Source: Pedobacter frigidisoli (GTDB lineage: Bacteria > Bacteroidota > Bacteroidia > Sphingobacteriales > Sphingobacteriaceae). From it: a stretch of DNA of 64,000 nt. The stretch is from positions 186,001-250,000 of the forward strand of contig NZ_SJSN01000009.1 in assembly GCF_004331675.1 (NCBI RefSeq), given 5' to 3'. The notes under the pieces were generated by a model. The model had not been told where the DNA came from. It saw nothing but the letters and a program-made list of their open reading frames with translations, and made no database searches. The first letter of the stretch is position 1. Each line of letters starts with the position of its first letter. Position numbers and translations under genes: made by a program. Shown one piece after another: positions 34,925 through 43,591 of this stretch.

Positions 34925-36644
34925 AATTGCTGGTGCTCTGTTGTGAATTGTAAATTTGAACGTATTCAGGGCTGCTTTTTAGTAATTCCTGATGCGTTCC
35001 CTCTGCAATGATTTCGCCCTGCATCAGCAAGATAACTTTGTCGTAATTTTCAACAGACGCTATTTTTTGGGTAACCGATAATAACGTTAAACCAGGATAA
35101 TTTTGTTGAATATTCTCCAGAATCCTTTGTTCGGTGTTCGTATCAACTCTTGCCGTAAAATCATCGAGCAATAAAATTTTCGGATTTACAGCCAGCGCTC
35201 TTGCCAACATTATTCGTTGTTTTTGTCCGCCAGAAAGGCTGTTTCCACGTTCAGAAACAATGGTATTTAATTTATCCGGCAAATTATCTACGAAATCTTT
35301 CAATTCCGCAGTTTGAATTGCTTTTTCCAAGGATTCATCGGTAACGGTATCGCTGAATGCAATATTTTCACGAATGCTCATGTTAAACATGATGCTATCC
35401 TGAAAAACGAAACCTACCTGCTTGTGGAAATTCTCCTGATTATATTGGTTAATTTCTTTTTCATCGAAAAGAATTTCGCCAGCATTTGGATTGATTAAAC
35501 CCGTAAGAATGTACAATAATTGCGTTTTTCCCGCAGCTGTAGGACCAATAATTGCGGTTTTTGAACCAGCTTTGGCAGCGAATGAGATGTCTTTTAAAAT
35601 TGGTTTCTGTCCGATGGTTAGCGTTACGTTTTTTGCTTCAACATCGCCGACTAATTTATCTGTCAAAGTTCCAGGGTGTTTGATTTCGGGTGCATTTAAA
35701 ACACTTTCTATCCTTTGGTAAGAGGCGGTTGCCTGTGCAATCACATTACTCATGAAACCGATAACCAAAATCGGAAAAATAATAAGTGCCAAATAACTGT
35801 TGAAAGCGGCAAATTCTCCCAAACTCATGCTGTTGTTAATCACAAAATGACCACCGAGTACTAAAATGGTTAATCCAGAAAGGTTAGCAACGAAAACGAT
35901 AATTGGAATCAAGCCCGCAAAAAGGCGGAGAATTGACAATCCTAAATCTCTGGCTTTCGAGTTGGCATCGAGAAATTTGTTGTATTCGAGTTGTTGCGAA
36001 TTGATTACACGAATAAGCGCAGAACCTAAAATGCTTTCGCTGATTACTTTATTTAACCAATCGATAACTTCACGACTTTTAATAAACAGCACCCTTACTT
36101 TTTTCAAAACGAAGAAAAATGCCCCTCCAATAATGGGTACAATGGCGATTACACAAAGCGCCAGTTTCCAGTTTATCATCAGCAGCAAAATACTGGCCCC
36201 AACAATTAAAAATATAGACGATGCCAATGAAACTATGGCTTGCGAAACGAACATTTTTATCGAATCGGCATCGGAAGTGAGGTTTGTTAAAAGTTTTGAG
36301 GGGTTCGCCTGGATAATATAAGCATGGCTCTGCCGCGAAATCTGGTCTGACAGTTTGGTGCGCAAATCTCTGGCCACACGTTCTGACGCATAAGTCTGCA
36401 CGATGCTTTGCAGGTAGGTAAAGATAAAAACCAATATAATCGCCAGCGCAAACTGGAATAAAATGGAATTTTTATCAAAGGTTTTATTGGTATACGAATC
36501 GATTCCGTGGGCTATGATTTTCGGCAGCAATAAATTGATTCCATTACTTAATAAAGCGAATAAAATCAGCAGGAAAATTAAGCCTTTATATGATGCAAGT
36601 AAACTAAAAACGCTTGGTTTTCTAGCTTCTTTGGGTTTTGCCAT
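34908..36644 (-). CDS. ABC exporter subunit A (membrane + ATPase)
   Basis: A 578-residue half-exporter with a six-helix membrane domain (about 15-310) and an ATPase domain. Walker A GPTAAGKTQ and signature LSGGQKQRIMLARAL are canonical. Walker B is ILLLDDFTARVD, with Asp where the catalytic Glu normally sits. Combined with the degenerate signature in the partner, this places one inactive and one active ATP site at the dimer interface, as known for bacterial heterodimeric multidrug exporters. First gene of the two-gene unit. Confidence 0.93.
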   Translation of the reverse strand: MAKPKEARKPSVFSLLASYKGLIFLLILFALLSNGINLLLPKIIAHGIDSYTNKTFDKNSILFQFALAIILVFIFTYLQSIVQTYASERVARDLRTKLSDQISRQSHAYIIQANPSKLLTNLTSDADSIKMFVSQAIVSLASSIFLIVGASILLLMINWKLALCVIAIVPIIGGAFFFVLKKVRVLFIKSREVIDWLNKVISESILGSALIRVINSQQLEYNKFLDANSKARDLGLSILRLFAGLIPIIVFVANLSGLTILVLGGHFVINNSMSLGEFAAFNSYLALIIFPILVIGFMSNVIAQATASYQRIESVLNAPEIKHPGTLTDKLVGDVEAKNVTLTIGQKPILKDISFAAKAGSKTAIIGPTAAGKTQLLYILTGLINPNAGEILFDEKEINQYNQENFHKQVGFVFQDSIMFNMSIRENIAFSDTVTDESLEKAIQTAELKDFVDNLPDKLNTIVSERGNSLSGGQKQRIMLARALAVNPKILLLDDFTARVDTNTEQRILENIQQNYPGLTLLSVTQKIASVENYDKVILLMQGEIIAEGTHQELLKSSPEYVQIYNSQQSTSNYELQS

Positions 36645-36670
36645 GTTGTGAGATGAACTTTTGTAAACAT

Positions 36671-36678
36671 CAAATTTA
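36671..36678 (-). promoter_or_regulatory. -7 box of the ABC exporter operon
   Basis: The minus strand reads TAAATTTG, 26 bases upstream of the subunit A start codon. No good -33 element was found. Confidence 0.4.
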
Positions 36679-36803
36679 ACCCAATTATCTGAATAGATGG
36701 TATGTTATTTTAATTTTTGATGATGTTGTTTACTGTTATTAACCACAGATAAACACAGATTGATTCTCATGTCATGAAATTAGGCTTGCGCTCGATTTCA
36801 TTG

Positions 36804-36823
36804 CCGTTGGTTTCAACCAACGG
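36804..36823. repeat. Small perfect hairpin
   Basis: CCGTTGGT and ACCAACGG form an 8-base stem with a 4-base loop, in the 530-base gap between the ABC exporter and the CvfB-like gene. Confidence 0.7.
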
Positions 36824-36833
36824 AATTTTAAAT

Positions 36834-36978
36834 AAACACCCCGTCCTGCGGACACCACTCTAAAAGAGGGGAATGCAAAACGCTTAAACTAATTGCATAA
36901 AACCTTTGAGGGGTAATTCCCCTCTTTCAGAGTGCCTGCTCCGATATATTCGGAGGGTGCCTGAAAGGCGGGGTGTTT
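36834..36978. repeat. Fold-back (MITE-like) element
   Basis: The left arm 36834-36874 begins AAACACCCCG and ends AAAGAGGGGAAT. The right arm 36916-36978 is its imperfect inverted copy, starting ATTCCCCTCTTT and ending CGGGGTGTTT, with an extra small hairpin inserted around CTCCGATATATTCGGAG. No open reading frame lies inside. It is followed at about 37032-37052 by another hairpin, CCCCGATTTTTCATCGGGG. The rest of the 36645-37174 gap holds only short AT-rich repeat-like text and the promoter of the next gene. Confidence 0.7.
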
Positions 36979-37134
36979 CTTGCTTTTGCGAAATCCTTTA
37001 TTCCTAAACGGGATGGCAGCGATATACCCCGATTTTTCATCGGGGATTTAGCGAACAGCCCGACTGGACCAATCCGAAGAAACACAACAGCACCTTTCCA
37101 AATAATTAAAAAACATAATCCACTCAAACATTGC

Positions 37135-37142
37135 TACCTTTG
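37135..37142 (+). promoter_or_regulatory. -7 box of the CvfB-like gene
   Basis: TACCTTTG matches TAnnTTTG and lies 32 bases before the ATG at 37175. Confidence 0.4.
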
Positions 37143-37174
37143 CAGCAACCATTGAAGAAAATGGTTCCCATATT

Positions 37175-38020
37175 ATGATTGAAATAGGAAAATACAACGA
37201 ATTAAGAGTTCTAAGCAAAACTGAGGCTGGTTTAAACTTAACAGATGGCGATAAATTAGTCATTTTGCCTTACCAATATGTACCAAAAGGTTTGGAAATT
37301 GGCGATAATTTAAGCGTTTTTGTTTACATCCAAAAAGATGGACGTCTAACTGGAACTACCCAAAAAGCTTATGCCGAAGTCGGGGATTTTGCTTTCTTAA
37401 AAGTGGTTGCAGATGGTGATGACGGTACTTATATAGATTTAGGCATCGATAAAGATGTTTATGTGCCGACCAAAGAACAAAAAAGACCGATGCAAAAAGG
37501 TTACAAATACGTGGTTTATTTGTACCTGGATGAAAATAGCGAACGCCTTTTGGCATCATCGAAATTGTACGATTTTGTTGAAGAGGAAGACTTCGATTTT
37601 GAAGAGGGCGATGAGGTTAGTTTGTTAATTACAGAAGAAACCGATTTAGGTTTCAACGCGATTATCAATAACACTTATATCGGTTTGCTGTACCACAACG
37701 AGGTTTTTGATAATATCCAAGTCGGCGAACAGCGTAAAGGATGGATTAAAAAAATCCGTGTAGAGGGCAAGATTGATTTGACTTTGCAGCCAAGTGGTTA
37801 TGGCCATATTTTAGACTCGAAAGAGATGATTCTGGCTGAATTGAAAAAGAGCGGCGGTGTAATTGAATTGGGCGATAAAAGTTCTCCTGATGAAATTTAT
37901 CATCGCTTCCAAATTAGCAAAAGTGCTTTTAAGAAGACGATTGGCTCACTTTATAAAGAGCGATTAATTGTGCTTTCTGATGATTCGATTCGGTTATTGA
38001 CTGATGATGACGCAGAATAA
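37175..38020 (+). CDS. CvfB-like S1-type RNA-binding protein
   Basis: A 281-residue cytoplasmic protein of the CvfB/YitL family. Three S1-like beta-barrels can be traced: MIEIGKYNELRVLSKTEAGL (first), DFAFLKVVADGDDGTYIDLG (second) and DLGFNAIINNTYIGLLYHNE (third). A C-terminal winged-helix-like part contains YHRFQISKSAFKKTIGSLYK. In Staphylococcus the family affects virulence gene expression by binding RNA; the role here is not known. It is monocistronic, with a 23-base inverted repeat after it. Confidence 0.88.
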   Translation: MIEIGKYNELRVLSKTEAGLNLTDGDKLVILPYQYVPKGLEIGDNLSVFVYIQKDGRLTGTTQKAYAEVGDFAFLKVVADGDDGTYIDLGIDKDVYVPTKEQKRPMQKGYKYVVYLYLDENSERLLASSKLYDFVEEEDFDFEEGDEVSLLITEETDLGFNAIINNTYIGLLYHNEVFDNIQVGEQRKGWIKKIRVEGKIDLTLQPSGYGHILDSKEMILAELKKSGGVIELGDKSSPDEIYHRFQISKSAFKKTIGSLYKERLIVLSDDSIRLLTDDDAE

Positions 38021-38040
38021 TTAACCTATTTTGCCTCTGA

Positions 38041-38126
38041 TTCGCAGATTATTACTCGAAGAATTTTGAACCATATAAGACATATAAGAACATTTAAGCT
38101 AATATGTTCTTATATGTCTTATATGG
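38041..38126. repeat. Direct repeat copy 1 with a perfect 23-base inverted repeat
   Basis: Starts TTCGCAGATTATTACTCGAA. The stretch 38071-38093 (CCATATAAGACATATAAGAA and three more) is repeated exactly inverted at 38104-38126, with a 10-base loop. It lies between the CvfB-like gene and the 3' end of the 4HB-sensor gene and could terminate both transcripts. Confidence 0.85.
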
Positions 38127-38148
38127 TTAATTATTAACCGCTACATAA

Positions 38149-38814
38149 CTAATTCAAATTAAACTTATCGTTCTGAATTTTCACCATGTTTGATGCCGAG
38201 ATAATCGACACAATCATAATTCCTATAATAACGGCTAAAATACCTTGAAAAGTAGAGTAGATTTTCGTTCCTGAAACAAAGATTTTAGAATCCTTAATCA
38301 GCTCATCTCCAACTTTTGATTGAATTTTAATCAGCGCAGAAAGTTTCTCAAGGGTTCTCGCTGAAGCACTTCTTCCAATTGATTCGTAGATTTCTTTTCC
38401 CTCATTACTTGCTAAACCCAACATCTTATTTTCCAATTGTTGTTGAACATTCAGGGCATTTTTAAAATCGTTAAGAAAGGTTTTTTCTTGTTTTACAAGT
38501 AAAGTTAATTCGTATTTATTGATAACCGAATCGATTTTTCGGTTGTGTCTATTAATTTTCGAAATGCTGCTCGATGGATGAATTTCACTCGAAAAAGCAT
38601 CCTGCAGAATCGCATTTTTATGATAGAGGTTCTCGGCAATGAAAAATAAATCCGTTGCAGGAACTAGTCTGTCGTTATACATCGAAATGAATGATTCATT
38701 TATTTTGGTTACACTTTTATCTTCCAAGAAACGAATTAGCAAGGTGCAACACATAATGCAGAACAGCAAGAAAGCAATTTTCAACTTGTTTTTAAGACTA
38801 AAGGCGAATTTCAT
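38149..38814 (-). CDS. Stand-alone four-helix-bundle (MCP-type) sensor protein
   Basis: A 221-residue membrane protein. Helix 1 spans about 12-28; a periplasmic four-helix bundle of the 4HB_MCP type follows (KINESFISMYNDRLVPATDL, then helices up to about 185); helix 2 spans about 190-210; the chain then stops after KIQNDKFNLN. The signalling half of a chemoreceptor (HAMP, methyl-accepting domain) is absent. It may be a small membrane sensor that works with another protein, or a remnant. Similar direct repeats flank the gene on both sides. Confidence 0.8.
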   Translation of the reverse strand: MKFAFSLKNKLKIAFLLFCIMCCTLLIRFLEDKSVTKINESFISMYNDRLVPATDLFFIAENLYHKNAILQDAFSSEIHPSSSISKINRHNRKIDSVINKYELTLLVKQEKTFLNDFKNALNVQQQLENKMLGLASNEGKEIYESIGRSASARTLEKLSALIKIQSKVGDELIKDSKIFVSGTKIYSTFQGILAVIIGIMIVSIISASNMVKIQNDKFNLN

Positions 38815-38868
38815 AATACGAATTGGTTAGCAATTCAAGTTAAGAATTTATGTGTGGTTAGCCGCAGA

Positions 38869-38930
38869 TTCGCAGATTAATATTCAAAGAATTTTGAACT
38901 ATATAAGACATTTAAGAACATTTGAGCCAT
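38869..38930. repeat. Direct repeat copy 2
   Basis: TTCGCAGATTAATATTCAAA and the following ~40 bases match the repeat beginning at 38041 with scattered changes, in the same orientation, on the other side of the 4HB-sensor gene. The inverted half seen in copy 1 is missing here. A more distant relative lies near 59738. Confidence 0.75.
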
Positions 38931-39015
38931 TATGTATTTGGAATCTGCTTGCCATCTAAAATCAGTATAATCTCTCAATCTGTGAAATTATCATCCTAAT
39001 CTGTGTAATCATCTT

Positions 39016-40449
39016 CTAAAAATAGTCCTCTTGCGCCGTCTTAGCGAAAAGCTGTGGCGCAAAATTAACCAAATACAACTCCTTTTTGGCTCGGGTAACA
39101 GCCGTGTACAACCACCTCAAGAAATCCAAATCAATCATTTCTTCGGTCAAGTAGCCTTGGTCGGCAAAAACAGCATCCCACTGTCCGCCTTGTGCTTTGT
39201 GGCAAGTAACTGCGTATGCGAATTTGATTTGCAAAGCATTATAAAAAGGGTCTTGTTTTATGGCAAGCATTCTTTGGCGCTTATTTGCGATGTGTTCGTA
39301 ATCTTCGTTCAAGCCGTCAAAAAGCTTTTTATTTTGTTCATAAGGCAAGTTAGCCGATTCCAAGTTCAAGGTATCCAACATCACTTTACAGCTGATTTGT
39401 CCTGCAGCCGGGAAATCCATAAATTCCAATGTAGCATCCGCAAAGCGAAAACCATAACGTTCTTCCTCGCCACGAACGCGAATCACTTTGGCCATATCAC
39501 CATTGGCAATAAACGCCGTTTCATCATTTTCGGGGAGCCAAAAATAGTTATTCCGAACCACCATAATCTGGTCGCCACCAGTTAATTCTTCTTCGCGATA
39601 CAGCAACCTCGCCCTGATTTGCTGGTTGTAAATATTCGCCGATTTATTTGAGCGACAAACCACCAACGTATTTTCCATGCCGAATTTTCGGTAAGCGTAC
39701 TCTAAACCCTCAACCAAACGAGCGCCGGCCATATTGTAAATATCTTTGTAATTTTTAGTGAGGAATTTAGGTAATGGATTCTCAGGATTTTTAGAAATCT
39801 GATTTCTAAGCATCGTTGCATTAGCCAAAATACCCGATTTCTTTTCCTGCCGAACAACTTCTTTCAATTCGACAGAAGTTATCGTTAAAGCGAACTTATC
39901 TTTCAAATACTGCTCATTCAAAGCAGGACTGTCCAAACTTCCAACTGGCGGCAATTGTGCTGTATCGCCCACAAAAAGCAGAAAACAGTTTTTCGTGTTG
40001 TACACAAACTCCAGCAAATCCCTCAAAATAGATGAACCTGTTTCATTAAATTCATCGGCAATCATCGAGGCCTCATCAATAATAAAAAGTGTATTTTCTG
40101 ATAAATTTGGCGCCAGCTGGAACTGCATTTCGGGCGATGTCGCCGAGCGTTTCCTGTAAATTCTTTTATGAATGGTTAAGGCTTTCCGATAAGAATATTG
40201 GCTCATCACTTTGGCCGCCCGCCCGGTTGGCGCTAATAATTCGCTCCTCAAATTGAACTGTGCCAATACTTTTACCAACGCGGCCACCGAAGTCGTTTTA
40301 CCCGTGCCTGCATAACCTTTCAGCACAAAACACTTGTACTCATCATTCTCCTGCAAAAACTTGGACATGCGCTCGCAAAAAAGCAGTTGCTCTTTCGTTG
40401 GCGTGTGTGGATAAGCTTGTGCAATGAGTTGACTTTTATCGATGTACAT
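39016..40449 (-). CDS. RecD-like superfamily 1 DNA helicase
   Basis: A 477-residue ATPase with the helicase motifs in order: motif I GYAGTGKTTSVAAL, Ia LLAPTGRAAKVM, II FIIDEASMI, III VGDTAQLPPVGS, and VI YTAVTRAKKELYLV, preceded by YAVTCHKAQGGQWDAVF. It matches the short stand-alone RecD-like helicases (UvrD C-terminal lid). It should unwind DNA 5' to 3', presumably in repair; no RecB or RecC gene is adjacent. Monocistronic; the following gap holds only repeats. Confidence 0.9.
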   Translation of the reverse strand: MYIDKSQLIAQAYPHTPTKEQLLFCERMSKFLQENDEYKCFVLKGYAGTGKTTSVAALVKVLAQFNLRSELLAPTGRAAKVMSQYSYRKALTIHKRIYRKRSATSPEMQFQLAPNLSENTLFIIDEASMIADEFNETGSSILRDLLEFVYNTKNCFLLFVGDTAQLPPVGSLDSPALNEQYLKDKFALTITSVELKEVVRQEKKSGILANATMLRNQISKNPENPLPKFLTKNYKDIYNMAGARLVEGLEYAYRKFGMENTLVVCRSNKSANIYNQQIRARLLYREEELTGGDQIMVVRNNYFWLPENDETAFIANGDMAKVIRVRGEEERYGFRFADATLEFMDFPAAGQISCKVMLDTLNLESANLPYEQNKKLFDGLNEDYEHIANKRQRMLAIKQDPFYNALQIKFAYAVTCHKAQGGQWDAVFADQGYLTEEMIDLDFLRWLYTAVTRAKKELYLVNFAPQLFAKTAQEDYF

Positions 40450-40581
40450 GGATGATGTTTAATTGTTAAATGGCTCTATTGTTAAATTGTTTTTAATAGC
40501 CACAATTTTAGTTTATGGAAATCAATTGCAATGCTGATTAGTTGCGATAGTCCGTCTTTCCGCTGTATTTTTTAAAACCTC

Positions 40582-40645
40582 TGTCATGCTGAGGCACGAA
40601 GCATCTGTTTCATCGTTTGCAGATGCTTCGTACCTCAGCATGACA
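40582..40645. repeat. Inverted repeat, TGTCATGCTGAGG family
   Basis: TGTCATGCTGAGGCACGAAG (plus CATCTG) is matched by its inverted copy at 40620-40645 with one mismatch, around a short loop. It is a sequence variant of the CGTCATTGCGAGGCACGAAG elements. The surrounding 362-base gap (40450-40811) shows nothing else that I recognise. Confidence 0.85.
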
Positions 40646-40811
40646 GCATGTTCAAAGGAGCTGCAAATTTAAAAAGATGCCGCTACAATACGGTTTAGGC
40701 GGCAAATATAGAAGCTTCTTTTAATGTTAGTTCCTGCGAAATGCATAAACGCCACAAATTTGCAGCAACGCATTCCAACAATAAAGCAATTCAACAATAA
40801 AACAATTTGCG

Positions 40812-41951
40812 TTACAACAACAATGTTTCAATCCGATGCGCCATTACCATATTCTGCTGTTTGCTCCAACTAAAAATGGTAAAATGCCCATCTTGCGAAG
40901 CAACCAAACCAATAGCCTGCGGCTGGTCATTAACAAATTGCGCTACAGAAAAATGCCTTGTTCCACCCAACTGTCCAGGATATAAGATTTTATCTTCGCC
41001 GCCAACAATTGGTTCCGAAAAAGCAATTTGTTCTACGGTTGGTTTACCTTTTGCCCGACCGATTTTAGTACCAAAAGCAATCAAATCGAATTGCTCATTA
41101 ATAATTGTAGCACCATCAACAGCCGTTAAACCAGCCAAATGTTCCACCTCGCGACGTAAAGCACCTTGAGAAAAAATCTCACTCTGGTTGCCACTTTGTT
41201 TAGCCAGATTCGACAATCCGCAGAAAGGCGGCTCCACTAAATACTGTATAGGATGAATGATGGATTCTTCCCATTTTGTATCCCCTTTCGGAACGATAAG
41301 CAATGCTCCACCTCTCCCATGACTACGCATAGAAACAGAAAACTGAATTAAAATATTTATCGGGTCGTTCCAACTGGCGAGTACAGTTAAATCAAGCAAA
41401 GCTTTTAAAATCGGCGGACAATCGCGGTTTGTGCATGAGGTATCATCTACAATTCTAATCTGCTCGCCTTTTAAAACAGCAACATTCGTAAATTTCCCGA
41501 TGCCATAAATTCGGCGGTGTTTAATCACGATAAGTCCAGGTTCAGAAACATCGACCACAAAACAAAAGTTGGGAATGTTTAAAGTCGTACCCCAAATAAA
41601 AAGCTCGCCATCTTCTTCCCAAACGCCCAAATGTATGCCCGAACGCTCAATTCCGGGCGCAATTTTAGTAAGCGTGTTGGCATTTAGAGGCAAAGGCTTG
41701 GCGAATTTCAACGGTTTTGAGGTTTGCGACGGCGGTAAAAAAGCAATCGAAATACGAGGCGAATGGCCCTCTTCTTTCCGCAAGCTACTCCAAAAAGCTA
41801 CATCAATTAAAGCTTCAATGATTTTCTTATCCGGCTGTGTTGCCAAATCTACCTCACCCTGCGCCACTGCATTTTCATGTAGCTTTATAAAATGTTGCTC
41901 AATTTTAGCTGAAATGGTGTTTGCAGCTTTATAAGTAGGCTTGTAACTCAT
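40812..41951 (-). CDS. DACNV-type protein with diadenylate-cyclase-like domain
   Basis: A 379-residue soluble protein. The C-terminal ~130 residues resemble the DisA_N/diadenylate cyclase fold: LTAVDGATIINEQFDLIAFG with a DGA motif at 279-281, GGTRHFSVAQFV with a GTRH motif (330-333) where active enzymes have an RHR-type motif, and ASQDGHFTIF where SEExG is usual. The N-terminal ~270 residues match the large region found with such domains in Bacteroidetes ('DACNV'). It may make, bind or sense cyclic di-AMP or a related nucleotide, or be an inactive sensor. The family call is from memory of motifs. Confidence 0.72.
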   Translation of the reverse strand: MSYKPTYKAANTISAKIEQHFIKLHENAVAQGEVDLATQPDKKIIEALIDVAFWSSLRKEEGHSPRISIAFLPPSQTSKPLKFAKPLPLNANTLTKIAPGIERSGIHLGVWEEDGELFIWGTTLNIPNFCFVVDVSEPGLIVIKHRRIYGIGKFTNVAVLKGEQIRIVDDTSCTNRDCPPILKALLDLTVLASWNDPINILIQFSVSMRSHGRGGALLIVPKGDTKWEESIIHPIQYLVEPPFCGLSNLAKQSGNQSEIFSQGALRREVEHLAGLTAVDGATIINEQFDLIAFGTKIGRAKGKPTVEQIAFSEPIVGGEDKILYPGQLGGTRHFSVAQFVNDQPQAIGLVASQDGHFTIFSWSKQQNMVMAHRIETLLL

Positions 41952-42027
41952 GTTTCGAATTTAAGCTGAATATTTCGAATATTAGATAAGGGAAAGGTTT
42001 GATTTTGGTAAAAAGATTTAGTTTGAT

Positions 42028-42181
42028 TTAACCGCAAAGAACGCAGAGCATTTACTTAACCACTAAGGCGCAAAGAACACGAAGTTAATTGCAGATTTTT
42101 TCACCATTTAATACATATGAGGAAATTTGAAGCGCCCAAATTGCGTCCTTTGCGAAAAAACTTTGCACCCTTTGCGGTTAA
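42028..42181. repeat. Inverted-repeat element (TTAACCGCAAAG ends)
   Basis: TTAACCGCAAAG at 42028-42039 is perfectly inverted at 42170-42181 (CTTTGCGGTTAA). The 130 bases between contain further CAAAGAAC/CTTTGC pieces. It is non-coding. Its right end supplies the TTTG of a possible promoter for the DUF3822 gene. Confidence 0.75.
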
Positions 42182-42203
42182 TCTCTAAAAAACTCTATTT
42201 TTG
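42171..42203 (+). promoter_or_regulatory. Promoter of the DUF3822-rsmD unit
   Basis: TTTG at 42171-42174 and TATTTTTG at 42196-42203 are 21 bases apart. The -7 box ends five bases before the ATG at 42209, so the message may be leaderless. The -33 box lies inside the inverted repeat, suggesting the repeat donated it. Confidence 0.5.
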
Positions 42204-42208
42204 TTTCA

Positions 42209-43015
42209 ATGAGTAAAAACAGCCTTTTATTAGTCGACCCGAATTTTAAAGCTGATGCATCAGTAAACTGCCATTTATTATTAAAAATAACCAATGATAG
42301 CTTTTCTTATGCGGTAATTAATAAAGATTCAGACGAGATTAATGTGATTTTCGATAAGCAAGGCTGTAGCGATGTAGAGCAAGATTTGAAATCTGCTTTC
42401 GAAACTGATGCTTACTTATCTCAAAAATATGGTGCAATAAAAGCAGCTGTTCATACTTCAAATTTCATTTTCATTCCTGATGAATGGTTTGATGCAGATA
42501 ACCTTTCGGTTTATTCCAAATTTTTAAGTTCAGATGGTAAAGTTTACACCAAACATCATGATGAATTGGGCTTCAATACGCTTTTCTCATTAAATGAAAA
42601 GGCAGAAGAAATACTTCCTGCAGACACAGTTCTTTACCCTCAATCTTCGCCATTATTGGCTTTGTTTAGTCATTTATCTGGCGATGCTTTGCTAATTGAT
42701 TTTACGGCATCCTCATTTAATGTGCTGTTTGTTAAGGATGATAAAATCAATTTTCAAAACCATTATGAGGCAGAAACAGCTGAAGAATTCAATTACTTTT
42801 TATTGTTGATTATTGAGCAGTTGGATTTAACAGAATCAATGGCAGTTTACTTGCAAGGTATTATTAACGAGGATGACGATTACTACAACACACTTTTAAA
42901 ATATTTCAATAACCTTTATTTTTTTCTTCCCGCAGGAAAACAAAACAGTGAATTATTGGCCGATATGCCTAAACATTATTTCAGCGGATTGCTTGCTTTA
43001 GATTTATGCGAATAA
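42209..43015 (+). CDS. DUF3822 protein
   Basis: A 268-residue soluble protein matching DUF3822, a Bacteroidetes family with a suspected actin/hexokinase-like fold: LLLVDPNFKADASVNCHLLL, a VHTSNFIFIPDEWFD segment, SPLLALFSHLSGDALLIDFT and KHYFSGLLALDLCE at the end. The molecular role is unknown. Its last 10 bases overlap the rsmD start, so the two are translationally coupled; this pairing points to a role around ribosomal RNA modification or a neighbouring process, by inference only. Confidence 0.82.
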   Translation: MSKNSLLLVDPNFKADASVNCHLLLKITNDSFSYAVINKDSDEINVIFDKQGCSDVEQDLKSAFETDAYLSQKYGAIKAAVHTSNFIFIPDEWFDADNLSVYSKFLSSDGKVYTKHHDELGFNTLFSLNEKAEEILPADTVLYPQSSPLLALFSHLSGDALLIDFTASSFNVLFVKDDKINFQNHYEAETAEEFNYFLLLIIEQLDLTESMAVYLQGIINEDDDYYNTLLKYFNNLYFFLPAGKQNSELLADMPKHYFSGLLALDLCE

Positions 43016-43542
43016 TAGGAGGCAGATTAAAAGGAATTCGCTTGCAGCCGCCTGCAAATTTACCTGTGCGACCCACTACGGATATGGCCAAAGAGGCGCT
43101 TTTCAACATATTAAACAACAAATTCGATTTTGAAACCTGCTCCGTTTTAGATTTGTTCTGCGGAACTGGAAACCTGACTTTCGAATTTGCCTCTCGTGGT
43201 GCTGAAAGTATTTTAGCTGTAGATTTAGATTATGGTTGTGTGAACTGGGTTAAAACAACGGCTAAAAATCACGAATTTAACCAGATTGAAGTTCGCAAGG
43301 GCGATGTTTTTAAATTGTTAAAACAGATGACAGGTTCTTACGATTTAATTTTTGCCGACCCGCCATACAACATGCCAAATATTCCATTGATTCCATTAAT
43401 GGTAAAGGAGCACCAATTACTTAAACCTGATGGATTATTGGTTGTGGAGCACCAAAGCAACATGAAACTGAATAGCCAACCTGGCTACACCGAAACCAGA
43501 AAATACGGCAATTCTTCTTTTAGCTTTTTTGAGTTTGGTTAA
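43006..43542 (+). CDS. rsmD: RsmD-family 16S rRNA methyltransferase
   Basis: A 178-residue Rossmann-fold methyltransferase. Start MRIIGGRLKGIRLQPP, then RPTTDMAKEALFNIL, SAM-binding VLDLFCGTGNLTFEFASRGA and catalytic motif IV FADPPYNMP are the RsmD hallmarks. It should methylate a guanine N2 in 16S rRNA (G966 in Escherichia coli numbering). Length is normal. Coupled to the DUF3822 gene upstream. Confidence 0.93.
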   Translation: MRIIGGRLKGIRLQPPANLPVRPTTDMAKEALFNILNNKFDFETCSVLDLFCGTGNLTFEFASRGAESILAVDLDYGCVNWVKTTAKNHEFNQIEVRKGDVFKLLKQMTGSYDLIFADPPYNMPNIPLIPLMVKEHQLLKPDGLLVVEHQSNMKLNSQPGYTETRKYGNSSFSFFEFG

Positions 43543-43591
43543 CCCCAAAGAGCGCTAACTGCGCAAATCCTTAACTCTTTACATAAACGGT

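Noticed and set aside
35866..36321. 151-codon open frame antisense to ABC exporter subunit A
   Set aside because: It lies entirely within the membrane domain of a well-supported gene and has no family-like features.
36973..37155. 60-codon open frame between the ABC exporter and the CvfB-like gene
   Set aside because: It runs through a fold-back element and a dispersed hairpin and overlaps the promoter of the CvfB-like gene.
39031..39585. 184-codon open frame antisense to the RecD-like helicase
   Set aside because: The opposite strand carries clear helicase motifs; this frame has no recognisable domain and is a shadow.
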